Assembly: GCA_964492735.1 (NCBI GenBank)
Contig: CAZBLE010000007.1
Location: 1-46,032, forward strand
Direction of reading: 5' to 3'
Source of the DNA: CALKUP01 sp964492735
GTDB lineage: Bacteria > Patescibacteriota > Patescibacteriia > UBA9570 > XYC2-FULL-38-9
DNA length: 46,032 nt
The notes beneath the pieces were generated by a model that saw only the letters and a program-made list of their open reading frames with translations, ran no database searches and was not told the origin of the DNA. This document shows, one piece after another, positions 32,743 to 42,600 of the stretch (position 1 is its first letter; each line of letters starts with the position of its first letter). The position numbers and the translations under genes are program-made.

Positions 32743-34106
32743 CTGAAAAAAGTACTCTACAGCGCTTACCCGTCGTCGCGATCGTTGGTCGCATGAACGT
32801 CGGAAAATCAACGCTGTTTAACAAACTCACAGAAGATGATCGCGCGATTACGTCTTCTTGGGCAGGAACAACTCGAGATGTCAATTCTGGCGTTGTCTTA
32901 TGGCGCGGCATGGAATTTGAATTACAAGACACCGGCGGACTCGATGTTGAAGATGATGCGCAACTTGAAGAACGTGTCATTGCTGCGGCTGTTCGTGCAG
33001 CCACTGAAGCGGATTTAGTATTGTTTGTCATTGATGGAAAAACTGGCGTACTCCCTGCTGACGAAAAAATTGCCAAGATTTTAAAACAAGCCGGCGCGCG
33101 CGTTATGCTTGTCATGAATAAAGTAGATCGAGAATCAACCACTGAATTTGATTCCAGTATTTATAAATTTGGTTTAGGTGAACCTGTGTTAGTCAGTAGT
33201 AAAAATGGTCGAGGCAGTGGCGACTTGCTTGATTCTATTTTTGAAACTCTAGAAGTCAATACAACACCACAGATCATTGATCCACGAATTAAAGTCGCAA
33301 TTATTGGCCGTCCAAATGTAGGAAAGTCTTCATTACTGAACAGTATTCTTGGTGAGGACCGCGTCATTGTCGCAGATATGGCGCATACAACGCGTGACAC
33401 GAATGATATTCCCTACACCTACAATGGAAAGGATTACTTACTCATTGATACTGCTGGAATTCGCAAACGAAAAAATGTGAGCAGTGGCTGGTCAGATAAA
33501 CGCCTTGGCGTTATTGAGCGTCAAAGTGTTAGTCATGCAATTCATGCAATTAACCGGGCTGATGTTGTGATTTTAGTTATGGAAGCGCAAAAGCGAATGT
33601 CCTCACAAGATAAAAAAATCGCGGACATGGCCGTTGAAAACGGAAAGGGCTTAATCATGGTCTTAAATAAATGGGACCTCATTGAAGAAAAAACACCAAC
33701 AACAATTAATGAATTTGCGGATTATTTTCATGCCGAACTGCCATCTCTTCGTTGGGCACCGATGGTATTTGTATCTGCAAAAGAAACGCTTCGGGTTCGG
33801 GAATTACTCAACCTTGTTTCAACTGTTGCAGACAACTATAGCCGTGAGGTTGATGAAGATACACTTGCTGAAGTCTTTGCTGTTGCCGAGCGCATGTATC
33901 ATCCAAAACAAACAGCGATGCGTAAATATAAAAAGCGTGATGCAAAACTCAAAGGCCTGACACAAATTGGTGTGAAACCTCCTCGCTTTTTATTCAGTGC
34001 AAAATATCCAAAAGATGTTCCGAAAGCAATTATCAATATTATTGAACGTGAATTACGTGCACAATGTGATTTTGCTGGTGTACAAATTATTATTGAAGTT
34101 GCGTAA
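32739..34106 (+). CDS. der: Ribosome biogenesis GTPase Der (EngA)
   Basis: Der is the double GTPase needed for 50S subunit assembly. The 455 residues show G1 of domain one at GRMNVGKST (17-25, with Met where Pro is usual), DTGG (G3), NKVD (G4), then domain two with GRPNVGKSS (190-198), DTAGIRKR and NKWD, and a C-terminal KH-like domain (about 355-455). The start overlaps the LCP stop by 4 bases (ATGA), so translation is coupled. All catalytic motifs are present. Confidence 0.97.
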   Translation: MTEKSTLQRLPVVAIVGRMNVGKSTLFNKLTEDDRAITSSWAGTTRDVNSGVVLWRGMEFELQDTGGLDVEDDAQLEERVIAAAVRAATEADLVLFVIDGKTGVLPADEKIAKILKQAGARVMLVMNKVDRESTTEFDSSIYKFGLGEPVLVSSKNGRGSGDLLDSIFETLEVNTTPQIIDPRIKVAIIGRPNVGKSSLLNSILGEDRVIVADMAHTTRDTNDIPYTYNGKDYLLIDTAGIRKRKNVSSGWSDKRLGVIERQSVSHAIHAINRADVVILVMEAQKRMSSQDKKIADMAVENGKGLIMVLNKWDLIEEKTPTTINEFADYFHAELPSLRWAPMVFVSAKETLRVRELLNLVSTVADNYSREVDEDTLAEVFAVAERMYHPKQTAMRKYKKRDAKLKGLTQIGVKPPRFLFSAKYPKDVPKAIINIIERELRAQCDFAGVQIIIEVA

Positions 34107-34146
34107 TACAATAGAATACCGCAACGGACTGTGATACACTTCTGAT

Positions 34147-34719
34147 ATGACAGACAAAAAGAAATTCAGAATGGTTGTCGGACTCGGCAATCCTGGACCA
34201 GAATATCAACATACACGGCACAATATTGGTTTTCATGTGCTTGATTCAATGAATCTTGACTTTCAATTTGAAAAAAAATTCAAAGCTGATATCGCAAAGA
34301 GCTTTGATTGCTTGTATGTAAAACCGCAAACATTCATGAACGTATCTGGTGAAGCGGTGCGAGCAGTGGCAGATTATTATAAGATTTCTCCTGAAGATAT
34401 TATTGTTGTTTATGACGACAAAGATATTACGTTTGGCACTATTCGACTACGCAGTGGTGGTTCAAGCGCTGGACACAATGGTGTTCAATCAATCATTGAC
34501 CACCTTGGTACATCGGAATTTCCGCGTGTGCGCATCGGCATTCAGCAGCGCGAACAACGCAGTCACGATGCTGCGGCCAATTTTGTGTTATCAAATTTTA
34601 CAGAATCAGAATCAGTTGTGTTAGAAGAAATTGCAGAATCAGCTGTTGGTGCGATTGTGTACATTCTCGACAACGGCATGACAAAAGAACAACACACAGA
34701 CTTGCAAGTTGAGTTATAG
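34147..34719 (+). CDS. pth: Peptidyl-tRNA hydrolase
   Basis: Pth frees tRNA from peptidyl-tRNA that drops off ribosomes. The 190 residues contain VGLGNPGPEYQHTRHNIGF with the binding Asn (N15) and catalytic His (H25), FMNVSGEAV (N65), VYDDKDI (D90, the partner of the catalytic His; the family usually has HDELD here) and GGSSAGHNG (N111). Length is typical. A TGa-TACACT element ends 6 bases before the ATG, so it may be made as a leaderless mRNA separate from der. Confidence 0.96.
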   Translation: MTDKKKFRMVVGLGNPGPEYQHTRHNIGFHVLDSMNLDFQFEKKFKADIAKSFDCLYVKPQTFMNVSGEAVRAVADYYKISPEDIIVVYDDKDITFGTIRLRSGGSSAGHNGVQSIIDHLGTSEFPRVRIGIQQREQRSHDAAANFVLSNFTESESVVLEEIAESAVGAIVYILDNGMTKEQHTDLQVEL

Positions 34720-34721
34720 AC

Positions 34722-34821
34722 AATCCTGCGGTCTAGGCTCGGTGAGAACTTTGCGGCGACTGTGTTTCGCTTCGCTGCAACAACGTCGCCTTAAAGCTCA
34801 CACTCGCCTCCCCGCAGGATT
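34722..34821. terminator. Large hairpin terminator between convergent pth and rarA
   Basis: The outer stem AATCCTGCGG (34722-34731) pairs exactly with CCGCAGGATT (34812-34821). Inner arms GTGAG/CTCAC, CTTT/AAAG and GGCGA/TCGCC (742-759 with 786-801) extend it to a structure of 100 bases. It fills the whole 103-base gap between the convergent genes; the short T-run on the plus strand merges with the rarA stop codon. Termination from both sides is inferred. Confidence 0.75.
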
Positions 34822-34822
34822 T

Positions 34823-36001
34823 TTAAATATATGTGCGATCTGCAATATTAGCCGGCAAGTTGCTCTCTTGTTCTCGTTTGCCATATCCAAGTTCTTTCAT
34901 CAGCTTCGTCGGCGCATTCCGCAAATGCATTGGCACTGGTTCATTTGGATGATCTTGCATGTCTTGTTGAATCTGATTCCACGCATCATCAATCGCACGA
35001 GATTTTGGCGCACGTGCACAATAGTCCACTGATTGTAAAATTGCGAGCGTGCATTCTGGCATGCCAATTTGCTCGACTGCTTGATGCGCGGCAATCGCAA
35101 GCATCAAGGCTGTTGGTTTTGCATTTCCAATATCTTCGCTCGCAAACCGAATAATCCGGCGTGTGAGATATCGTGGATCTTCACCACTTTGCAGCATCCG
35201 GCCTGCCCAATACAGCGCCGCACTCGGATCAGATGCGCGCATTGATTTATGAAGCGCAGAAATGAGATTGTAATGTTCCTCACCTGTCTTGTCATATACC
35301 GCTGTTTTTTCTAACGCCTCCAGCGCTGCTTCTTTTGTGAGCGTGATATCAGTATCATGCAACAACTGCACAATATTCAGCGCCGTGCGCGCATCACCAT
35401 TTGAAAATGCAATGACTACCGCACGCACGTCTTCCGGTAACACAATCTGTAAATGCTCTGCAGCTCGGTCAATAATTTCAGCCATCGCTTCGTCTGTATG
35501 TTGCTTTAATACAAAAATTTGCACGCGAGACAGCAGCGCACTGTTCACACTAAAAGACGGATTTTCCGTCGTCGCACCAATCAGTGTTACCACCCCTTTT
35601 TCAACCGCCGGAAGCAGCGCGTCTTGTTGCGCTTTGTTCCAGCGATGGATTTCATCAATAAACACGATTGTCTTTTTTTGATACAACTCTGCATTGTTTC
35701 GCGCCTGCGTGACAATCTCTTGCAACTCTTTTTTTCCAGCACTCGTTGCAGATAGCGCAACAACATCTGCATCAATCATATTTGCAATAATGTGTGCGAG
35801 GGTGGTTTTTCCGCTACCTGGAGGTCCCCAAAAAATCATCGAGGACACAATCCCTTTTTCCAGCATTGTCCGCAATGGCGCACCTTCACCAATCAGTGAA
35901 AGATGCCCGATAAACGCATCAAGCGTTTGCGGGCGCAATTGCTCCGGCAATGGCTGATTGCCTGCTGTGCTGCCTCCGAATAAACTTGATTGATCTTGCA
36001 T
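34823..36001 (-). CDS. rarA: Replication-associated recombination protein RarA (MgsA)
   Basis: RarA is an AAA+ ATPase related to clamp loaders that acts at stalled replication forks. The 392 residues from the ATG at 36001 show the N-terminal PLPEQLRPQTLDAFIGH, Walker A GPPGSGKT (59-66), Walker B IVFIDEIHRW, sensor 1 GATTENPSF, and the arginine-finger stretch LLSRVQIFVL, then the C-terminal tetramerisation region. The C-terminus is about 30 residues shorter than usual: the motif ELGYGK is present but the YKYPHD segment is missing. TATACT ends 6 bases before the ATG (with TTGTCG 17 bases further), so the mRNA is probably leaderless; the longer frame from 36040 would overlap this promoter. Confidence 0.94.
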   Translation of the reverse strand: MQDQSSLFGGSTAGNQPLPEQLRPQTLDAFIGHLSLIGEGAPLRTMLEKGIVSSMIFWGPPGSGKTTLAHIIANMIDADVVALSATSAGKKELQEIVTQARNNAELYQKKTIVFIDEIHRWNKAQQDALLPAVEKGVVTLIGATTENPSFSVNSALLSRVQIFVLKQHTDEAMAEIIDRAAEHLQIVLPEDVRAVVIAFSNGDARTALNIVQLLHDTDITLTKEAALEALEKTAVYDKTGEEHYNLISALHKSMRASDPSAALYWAGRMLQSGEDPRYLTRRIIRFASEDIGNAKPTALMLAIAAHQAVEQIGMPECTLAILQSVDYCARAPKSRAIDDAWNQIQQDMQDHPNEPVPMHLRNAPTKLMKELGYGKREQESNLPANIADRTYI

Positions 36002-36082
36002 GAGACTAGTATACCCGAAAAAGAACCGAACGACAACCACCTGTCAGAAAATTGCCACTCCTCGCTGTGCTATACTAGTGGC

Positions 36083-37306
36083 ATGAATATCGCACAATTC
36101 TCAAAACTGATGTACACCATCTTTAAACAAGATCCGATTGATATTGGGTACATCGAACGACAAGGCTTACTCGCTGTGAAGATCGGTCAAACATTTGCAC
36201 TGCGGATCGACTTTTTAGATGTTGAGCGGTGTAATGCATTATCAAAACTCTACGATGCAACAACCATTATTCCAGCAGAAGATGCAAAAATTGCCATCAC
36301 TGCCGCCCTCTCACCTGCAGCCACACAATCATTTTCATCTATTGATTACACTCCGCTTGCCTCTGCCTCTGTTGGGCAAGTCCACAGCGCGACACTCCAA
36401 GACGGCTCTGATGTTGTTATTAAATTTATTAAACACGATTTTGCGAAGCAATTTGAAAAAGATGTTCATTCTGTAAAACGACTCATGCGTTTTGCAATTG
36501 CAGTCTACCCGACCCTGGCGCGCGTTGCTGATCCGATTGGCATTTTGGATCACATTGAAGAATACACAGTGAAAGAACTGAACTTGCAGCACGAATATGA
36601 AGGGCAACAACTGTTGAAAAAAATCTACGAAGATAATAAATCAGCCTACGACTTATCTCTCCTTCGCTTTCCTCATATCTATCCCGAGCATTCCAATGAA
36701 CGGATTCTTGTATCTGAACGATTACGTGGGGAAACATTTGAGCAACTCCTTGATCGTGGCGCGCTGTCATATGATCAGCTGCTGCAATTATTTCACTTGC
36801 ATGGCTTTTATCTATTTGCGCAGGGCACATTTCATGGTGACTTGCACCCAGGAAATATTGTCTACCAAGATGGTTACATTTACTTTATCGACACAGGTGC
36901 AATCAGTACTGTGTCTGATCGAATTCGCACGGGATTGTTTTTCTTTTTTTCAGCACTGTCTCGATATGACTACGAAGAATGCGCCCACTTTTTAAATCAA
37001 ATGGCACAAAAACGGATCTCCGGAAAAGCCTTTGAAAAATTCCGTGATCAATTTATCGAACTCTATAAAGACTTTACGAATAGCACTGTTTCGCAGGTGA
37101 GCCTCACGCAAAAAATGATGGAAACGATTAAGCTTGGTGTACGCTCTGGAATGCAATTTGACCGCGGTATGTTCCCTATTATTAAAAGCATGATGTATCT
37201 CGACGGCATGGTACTGCGCTGCAATCCAAACGCAAAACTCCTCGAAGACATGCGTCCGTTCGTCGAAGAAATGCAACGCACTCACCCACTCACACCTTTA
37301 GAATAA
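36083..37306 (+). CDS. ABC1/UbiB-family atypical kinase
   Basis: The 407-residue product has UbiB-family marks: an N-terminal KxGQ motif (VKIGQTFALR), the Ala-rich loop ASASVGQVH that replaces the usual Gly-rich loop, the ATP-binding Lys in VVIKFIKHD, the ExD-like KELNLQHEYEG, the catalytic HGDLHPGNI and the metal-binding DTGAIS. Family members are membrane-linked ATPases that in many bacteria support quinone biosynthesis, but no quinone genes are in view, so another isoprenoid-related role is possible. No C-terminal membrane helices are obvious. An extended -10 (TGcTATACT) ends 6 bases before the ATG. It is divergent from rarA and convergent with the desaturase gene. Confidence 0.88.
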   Translation: MNIAQFSKLMYTIFKQDPIDIGYIERQGLLAVKIGQTFALRIDFLDVERCNALSKLYDATTIIPAEDAKIAITAALSPAATQSFSSIDYTPLASASVGQVHSATLQDGSDVVIKFIKHDFAKQFEKDVHSVKRLMRFAIAVYPTLARVADPIGILDHIEEYTVKELNLQHEYEGQQLLKKIYEDNKSAYDLSLLRFPHIYPEHSNERILVSERLRGETFEQLLDRGALSYDQLLQLFHLHGFYLFAQGTFHGDLHPGNIVYQDGYIYFIDTGAISTVSDRIRTGLFFFFSALSRYDYEECAHFLNQMAQKRISGKAFEKFRDQFIELYKDFTNSTVSQVSLTQKMMETIKLGVRSGMQFDRGMFPIIKSMMYLDGMVLRCNPNAKLLEDMRPFVEEMQRTHPLTPLE

Positions 37307-37326
37307 GGAGTGCTCACGCAACTCTA

Positions 37327-38853
37327 TTAATACAAGTCATTCAATGAATGCGGCTCTTCACGCATGACCCCATATTGCTCATCAATCGCATTAGCAGAAA
37401 TACGCGCACTTTCATAAATCGTTGGCAAGCCAGAGCCTGGATGTGTTCCACCACCTACCAAAAAGCAATGCTCCAGCTCTTCAAATTTATTGTGCGGACG
37501 AAACATCATCATTTGATTCAATTGATGCCCGAGATTAAAGACCGCTCCTAAATGAATATTAAAATCTTGATTCCAATCATCTGGTGTAATAATCCGCTCA
37601 TGCAAAATATGATCGCGAATCCCATGCATATTCAACCGCTCTTCCATTTGACTTAAAACATACTCACGCATTTTTGGAGCTTCTATTTTCCAATCAGTTC
37701 CTGCTCGTTGATTGCTTACTGGAACCAGCACATAGAGCGCTGTCGTGCCTTCTGGCGCCATTGAATCATCTGTTGCTGCAGTATTCACGACATAAAAACT
37801 CACATCCTCACCTTGGGGTTTTTCTGCAACCATATTTTCCACAAACGTCCGGTAATCTTTTGAAAAAGAAATCGTGTTGTGCTCCAGTGGATAGGTTGTA
37901 TCAACTGCCAAGTACATCACCATTGTTGAACAACTATATTTTGCTTTTTCTAATTTTGCTGGCGTCCATTTTTTTAATGTATGCTTTGGAAACAGATTCA
38001 AAAAGGCATACGAAATATCTGCATTAATCACGAGATCATCTGCGCGTTTTTTTTCTCCGTTTTCTAAGCGGACTCCAACCGTTGCACCGTTTTCAATAAT
38101 AATTTCTGCAACTGGTGTATCAAAATGAATCCGCGCACCAAGCTCTGTCGCTGCTTTCGCAAGTCCATGTGACAGTTGATTCAAGCCGCCCTTCACATGA
38201 AACACACCGAAGTGATGTTCCATGTATGGCAAAATAGAAAACAGCGCTGGGGCAACCCACGGAGACATGCCGATGTATTTTGATTGAAAGGTAAATAACA
38301 ATCGCAAACGCTCGTCATCAAAATAGTCTGCCAATCGATCCATGACTGATTTTCCAAGGCCCATTGAGGGAATTGCAGAAAACACACGACGATCAAATAA
38401 ATCACGGAACCCAAAATACCGTTTTTGTAGTAATGGAAATATTTTAGAAAAGCGTTTTTCTTCATCTGCTAAAAAGCGATCGTATTGCACGCCACTCCCT
38501 GGAAACAGCGCTTCAATTTGCTCACGCATGCGGGCACGATCCAAAGTCATGTCGACTTCAAAATCAGTAAACTGCAACTTGAATGTGGTATCAAGCTGCA
38601 TTAATGTCACATAATCCTCCATCTTCAAGCCAACTTCTAAAAACAATTCTTCATAAATACGCGGCAGGGCTAAAATAGTCGGACCTGTATCAAATTTCCA
38701 TTCATCGTTCGGTCCAAGAGTGAGCAATGCATTGCGACCACCAACGCGATCTGCTTTTTCGTACACATCAACACTGTATCCTCGCCCTGCAAGCAGCATT
38801 GCCGCGGCGAGCCCGCCTGGTCCTGCTCCGATAATAATGACGCTTTTTTTCAT
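37327..38853 (-). CDS. CrtI-type carotenoid (phytoene) desaturase family oxidoreductase
   Basis: This 508-residue FAD enzyme opens with a Rossmann motif IIGAGPGGLAAAMLLAGRG and DVYEKADRVGGRN, and ends with the family signature GGGTHPGSGLPTIYESARISA. Length and both motifs match CrtI/CrtN desaturases, which introduce double bonds into phytoene or related C30 isoprenoids. No phytoene synthase or prenyl transferase gene is in the window, so the substrate is open; CrtI homologues also act as isomerases or oxidases. The gene starts 7 bases after the SGNH hydrolase stop and so belongs to the RND-hydrolase-desaturase unit. Confidence 0.88.
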   Translation of the reverse strand: MKKSVIIIGAGPGGLAAAMLLAGRGYSVDVYEKADRVGGRNALLTLGPNDEWKFDTGPTILALPRIYEELFLEVGLKMEDYVTLMQLDTTFKLQFTDFEVDMTLDRARMREQIEALFPGSGVQYDRFLADEEKRFSKIFPLLQKRYFGFRDLFDRRVFSAIPSMGLGKSVMDRLADYFDDERLRLLFTFQSKYIGMSPWVAPALFSILPYMEHHFGVFHVKGGLNQLSHGLAKAATELGARIHFDTPVAEIIIENGATVGVRLENGEKKRADDLVINADISYAFLNLFPKHTLKKWTPAKLEKAKYSCSTMVMYLAVDTTYPLEHNTISFSKDYRTFVENMVAEKPQGEDVSFYVVNTAATDDSMAPEGTTALYVLVPVSNQRAGTDWKIEAPKMREYVLSQMEERLNMHGIRDHILHERIITPDDWNQDFNIHLGAVFNLGHQLNQMMMFRPHNKFEELEHCFLVGGGTHPGSGLPTIYESARISANAIDEQYGVMREEPHSLNDLY

Positions 38854-38860
38854 AGAAATA

Positions 38861-39619
38861 TTATTTACTGAATGACGCTTTTCCGATCCGATCTATTTCT
38901 TCAAACCACACACGATACCCTTGCGATGACGGATGGAATGAATCAGCCGCAAAATAAATGTGGGGCTCTTGAGCATACGGATCTAACGCGCGCTCAGGAT
39001 GTAAATTGAGCACTGTAAAACGCGTATCATCCCCTATTACCTGCAGATATAATCTACGTGTCTGTTTTGATCTCCACGTGAAATATGGTTGTGCGATTTT
39101 TGGAAAGAATGGAGCGGTACCGATATTCCCACCGTGAATCAAAATAACATCATCAGACAGTGGAGTAATTTGCTCAAGCACAGACTGCAGTTGTGTCTGC
39201 ATCGTTGCGAGAGACGTCCCATGCACAACGTCATTTCCGCCGATATGCAAAAAGATGCGATCATACTTCACGTCATGTTGAATACGCGAGTTTTTTAATT
39301 GTTGCGGAACATCCTTCAGTCGCGCGCCAGACACAGCAATATTTGTAATATCCGCATCTGGATTGAGCGCGCCAATTCTACCCGCAACACTCTCTTCTGG
39401 CTTTGTCGCACCTACTCCAAATCCACTACTATCACCAAGCACTAGAACACGATGCGCAGGGCCTGATGGATGCTGCTCATATGCAACTGCCGTGTGCACA
39501 AGTCCCACGCCCACATCAACAAGCTGTCGCATGCGAATATATGAATACACACCATAGAGAGCGAGGCATACCACTGCAATAAGCAGTACCTTAGTTGTCA
39601 TCGAGGTGTGTATTGTCAC
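38861..39619 (-). CDS. Membrane-anchored SGNH/GDSL hydrolase
   Basis: The 252-residue product has an N-terminal membrane helix (about 10-28) and then an exported SGNH hydrolase domain: block I LGDSSGFGVG (nucleophile Ser near 64), block III GGND (Asn near 128) and block V DSFHPSSQGY (Asp and His near 225 and 228). These enzymes cleave or transfer acyl groups on lipids, glycans or peptidoglycan. It lies between the RND permease (15 bases away) and the desaturase. A start at 39601, just before the membrane helix, is an equally plausible ATG. The substrate is unknown; an envelope lipid or glycan is likely from its location. Confidence 0.87.
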   Translation of the reverse strand: MTIHTSMTTKVLLIAVVCLALYGVYSYIRMRQLVDVGVGLVHTAVAYEQHPSGPAHRVLVLGDSSGFGVGATKPEESVAGRIGALNPDADITNIAVSGARLKDVPQQLKNSRIQHDVKYDRIFLHIGGNDVVHGTSLATMQTQLQSVLEQITPLSDDVILIHGGNIGTAPFFPKIAQPYFTWRSKQTRRLYLQVIGDDTRFTVLNLHPERALDPYAQEPHIYFAADSFHPSSQGYRVWFEEIDRIGKASFSK

Positions 39620-39634
39620 AAAACAGATTATATA

Positions 39635-42600
39635 TTAGCTCTTTTTTGCATCTCTGCGATCACGATACGCGCAATCCAAAATAACGATTGGGAAAAACAA
39701 AATCATTAACGTTTTTCCAAAAAATCCGAAACTCCAGAAATGACGTGATACAAAACGGAAGAAGATGTACAGAATTGGAGTTGTAATCAATGACGTGAAA
39801 CCAGATGTAAGCAAGCCAGTCATAATCACAACCGCAAGTGAGCGATAGGTTTCACTGAGGATTGCCAATGGCAACAATGACGCAACTGCTGTGAATTTTG
39901 TCATCAACACTGGGCGCAATCGAATGCCAGCTGCGTATGAAATTGCCCGTTTTTCATCCCAACCATCCTGTTCAATTTTTTGTCGTGCTGCATCAATGAG
40001 GAAGATCGCAACATTCTCCACTAAACCGACCAAAATAATCATGCCAATAATTTCCAAGAACCCAAATTGACCATTCGCAAACCACGCAAGACCTGGGAAC
40101 ATTCCAACAAAAGTTAATGGAATGGTGAACAAAATTGTCAGCGGTTGTGTAAATGAATTGAAGAATACTGCAAGGACAATGTATGACAACACAATCGCGA
40201 GTAATAACGCCGTAAACAAATCTGTAAATGATTTATTTGCAGACGCAGTTGAACCTTCAGAATACTGCTCAATATCACTTGATTGTAAATCAAACTGCTT
40301 CAGCGCAGCACCGTTATCTTTTTGGAAATAATCAAGAGCGGCCGATGTGACCATTGCGGCTGTTTGTTGATCATTCTTTCCTTCTTTTAATCGAGCTTGA
40401 ATAACTGCGACGGTCTTGCCATTTGATCGACGGATTGCCGCTTCACTATTCACCTCTCGCACATCTGCGATGTCTTTTACACGCACTGTTTCAACCGGTG
40501 TTTTCAACACAACGATATCACGAATTGCATCAAGACTATCTGGATTATCAGAGTTTGTGTCTAAAATGATTTGGAGACTTGTTCCTTCATCTTCAAGTGT
40601 GCCAACTTTTTTATTATCATTGACTGCATACGCATTACGAATCGCCGAATTCACTAATAATCCTAGTGGCGCACCAGATACAACCAATTGTTTTTCTTGC
40701 AGTTTTTGACGGTTCAGTACAACCTCAACAGATTTTTGCTCTTTATTTGTATACCCATCATCTACTGCGGTGACAATTTTATTTTCTGCGGCACAATCTG
40801 GATTTACTGTAATAGCGGCATTTTCTAAACAGGCATCATTCAATGCCGCACCAACAGCAAGAGCTGCATCTCGTCGCGCTGTCGCATCCTTTGAGGCAAT
40901 AGCAAGCGCAACCTCATATGATGCTTGTGGACCACCAATGCTTTCGACATTTACTTGTAAGTCGTAGAAATTTTTTGCAATATCCGCTTTTTCGATATCT
41001 TGGCGAATCGCATTTCGAATTTCTTTCGCGGTTCGGTTCTCTGTGCGTTCTGCCTTTGGGTCAAGGCGCATGTAGTATCCAGAATCTTCACCTAATGGGA
41101 AAATCCGCAACACATCTTCTTCCTTTTGAATCACTTCATAGAGCTGTTGATCTCGCTCTGCTTTTTGTTGCGCCGTTGCGTCAGGAAAATGACTATAGTT
41201 CAAAGTCAAAAAATCTGAATCATCACTGGTAGAAAATTGAACAACAGCAATTTGTCCACTGCTGAAAAAATATCCAGCAACACCCAATGGAACTGATAGT
41301 GCAACCACAATAATGAGTGTGCGAATAATCACTGAACTGCGCAAAATACGCTCATTCAATGCGATAAGCAATCGACCAATAGCGAATAAATTCTCTTCTT
41401 CATCAGCAGTTGCGCCCTTTTTACGTTTCAAGAAATGTCCACCAAACCATGCCAAGAACACCAACGGCACAACATATGAACCAACAACAGCTGGAATGAT
41501 TGTCATTGGAATGTATTTGAAAATTTCACCAAGAAATCCAGAGATGAGTCCAAATGGAGCAAAGACGATCACATTCGTCACTGTTGCCAAGAATAATCCA
41601 TTTCCAATGTCACGCACCGCAGCGAGAGCCGCTTCATTTCCTTTTTCACCTGCATCAATTTTTCGTTGAATACTTTCCAAGATAACCAGCGCTGGATCAA
41701 CAACTAATCCGATAACCAGAACCAAAGAGAACAGCACCAAGGTATTCAAATCTTCACCAACAGCATACAGATAAATATTTGAAAAAACGAGACTGAGTGG
41801 AATTGCCAGCGCGCCAATAATTGCAGCACGCCAAGACACAAATGCAAGCATGACCAAAAAGACTAACTGAATACCGCCAAGTAACCAGCCAATATGTCGA
41901 ATTGGCCCATCTACTCCTAGATCACCACCAATCAATCCACTGACAACTTCTTTCACCTGACGATCATTCGATTCATTTGCTGTAAAATTTTCAAGCAACA
42001 CGGTTCCATTAGTTGCAGGTACTGTTTCATCTAAACGAACGAGTGTTGTGTTTTGAATTTCAGCAAGCTGTTCATCAACTGCAGCGGCATAGTCAGACAA
42101 CTGCGTTCCATCTGCTGCATCAATCATGAGTGTCACCGCAGAACTCACCACTGCCTTGCTGTCTTGTGTGTACCCAATGAGTGGTTGTCTATTGTCTTCA
42201 AAACGATAATTTTGTGTCACTTCAGCAACGTCAGATAATCGCAATGCAGAAGTTTTTTGACTTACCGGACCAGCTGGTGTTTGAACAATTGATTTTTGTT
42301 CAGCACGAATCGGCATGTCTTTGACATCTTTGACCGACAACTCACTTGCCATTGTTAAAATTGAACGATTTGCATCTTCTACAACCACATTACTCGCAGC
42401 TGGAATAGACTCTCCAACTGTTTGTAAAGCTTCTTGTACTGCTTGAATCGTTAACCCCTCATCTTCCAGTTTTTTGCTATCAAGCGTAATCTGCAAGACC
42501 GGCTCAAGAGCAATAAGTGGCTTCACGGAACTTGTTTCTGGCAAATCCCCAATGCGTGATTCAATGTCTTTTGAAACTGCATATGTCACCGCTGGATCTG

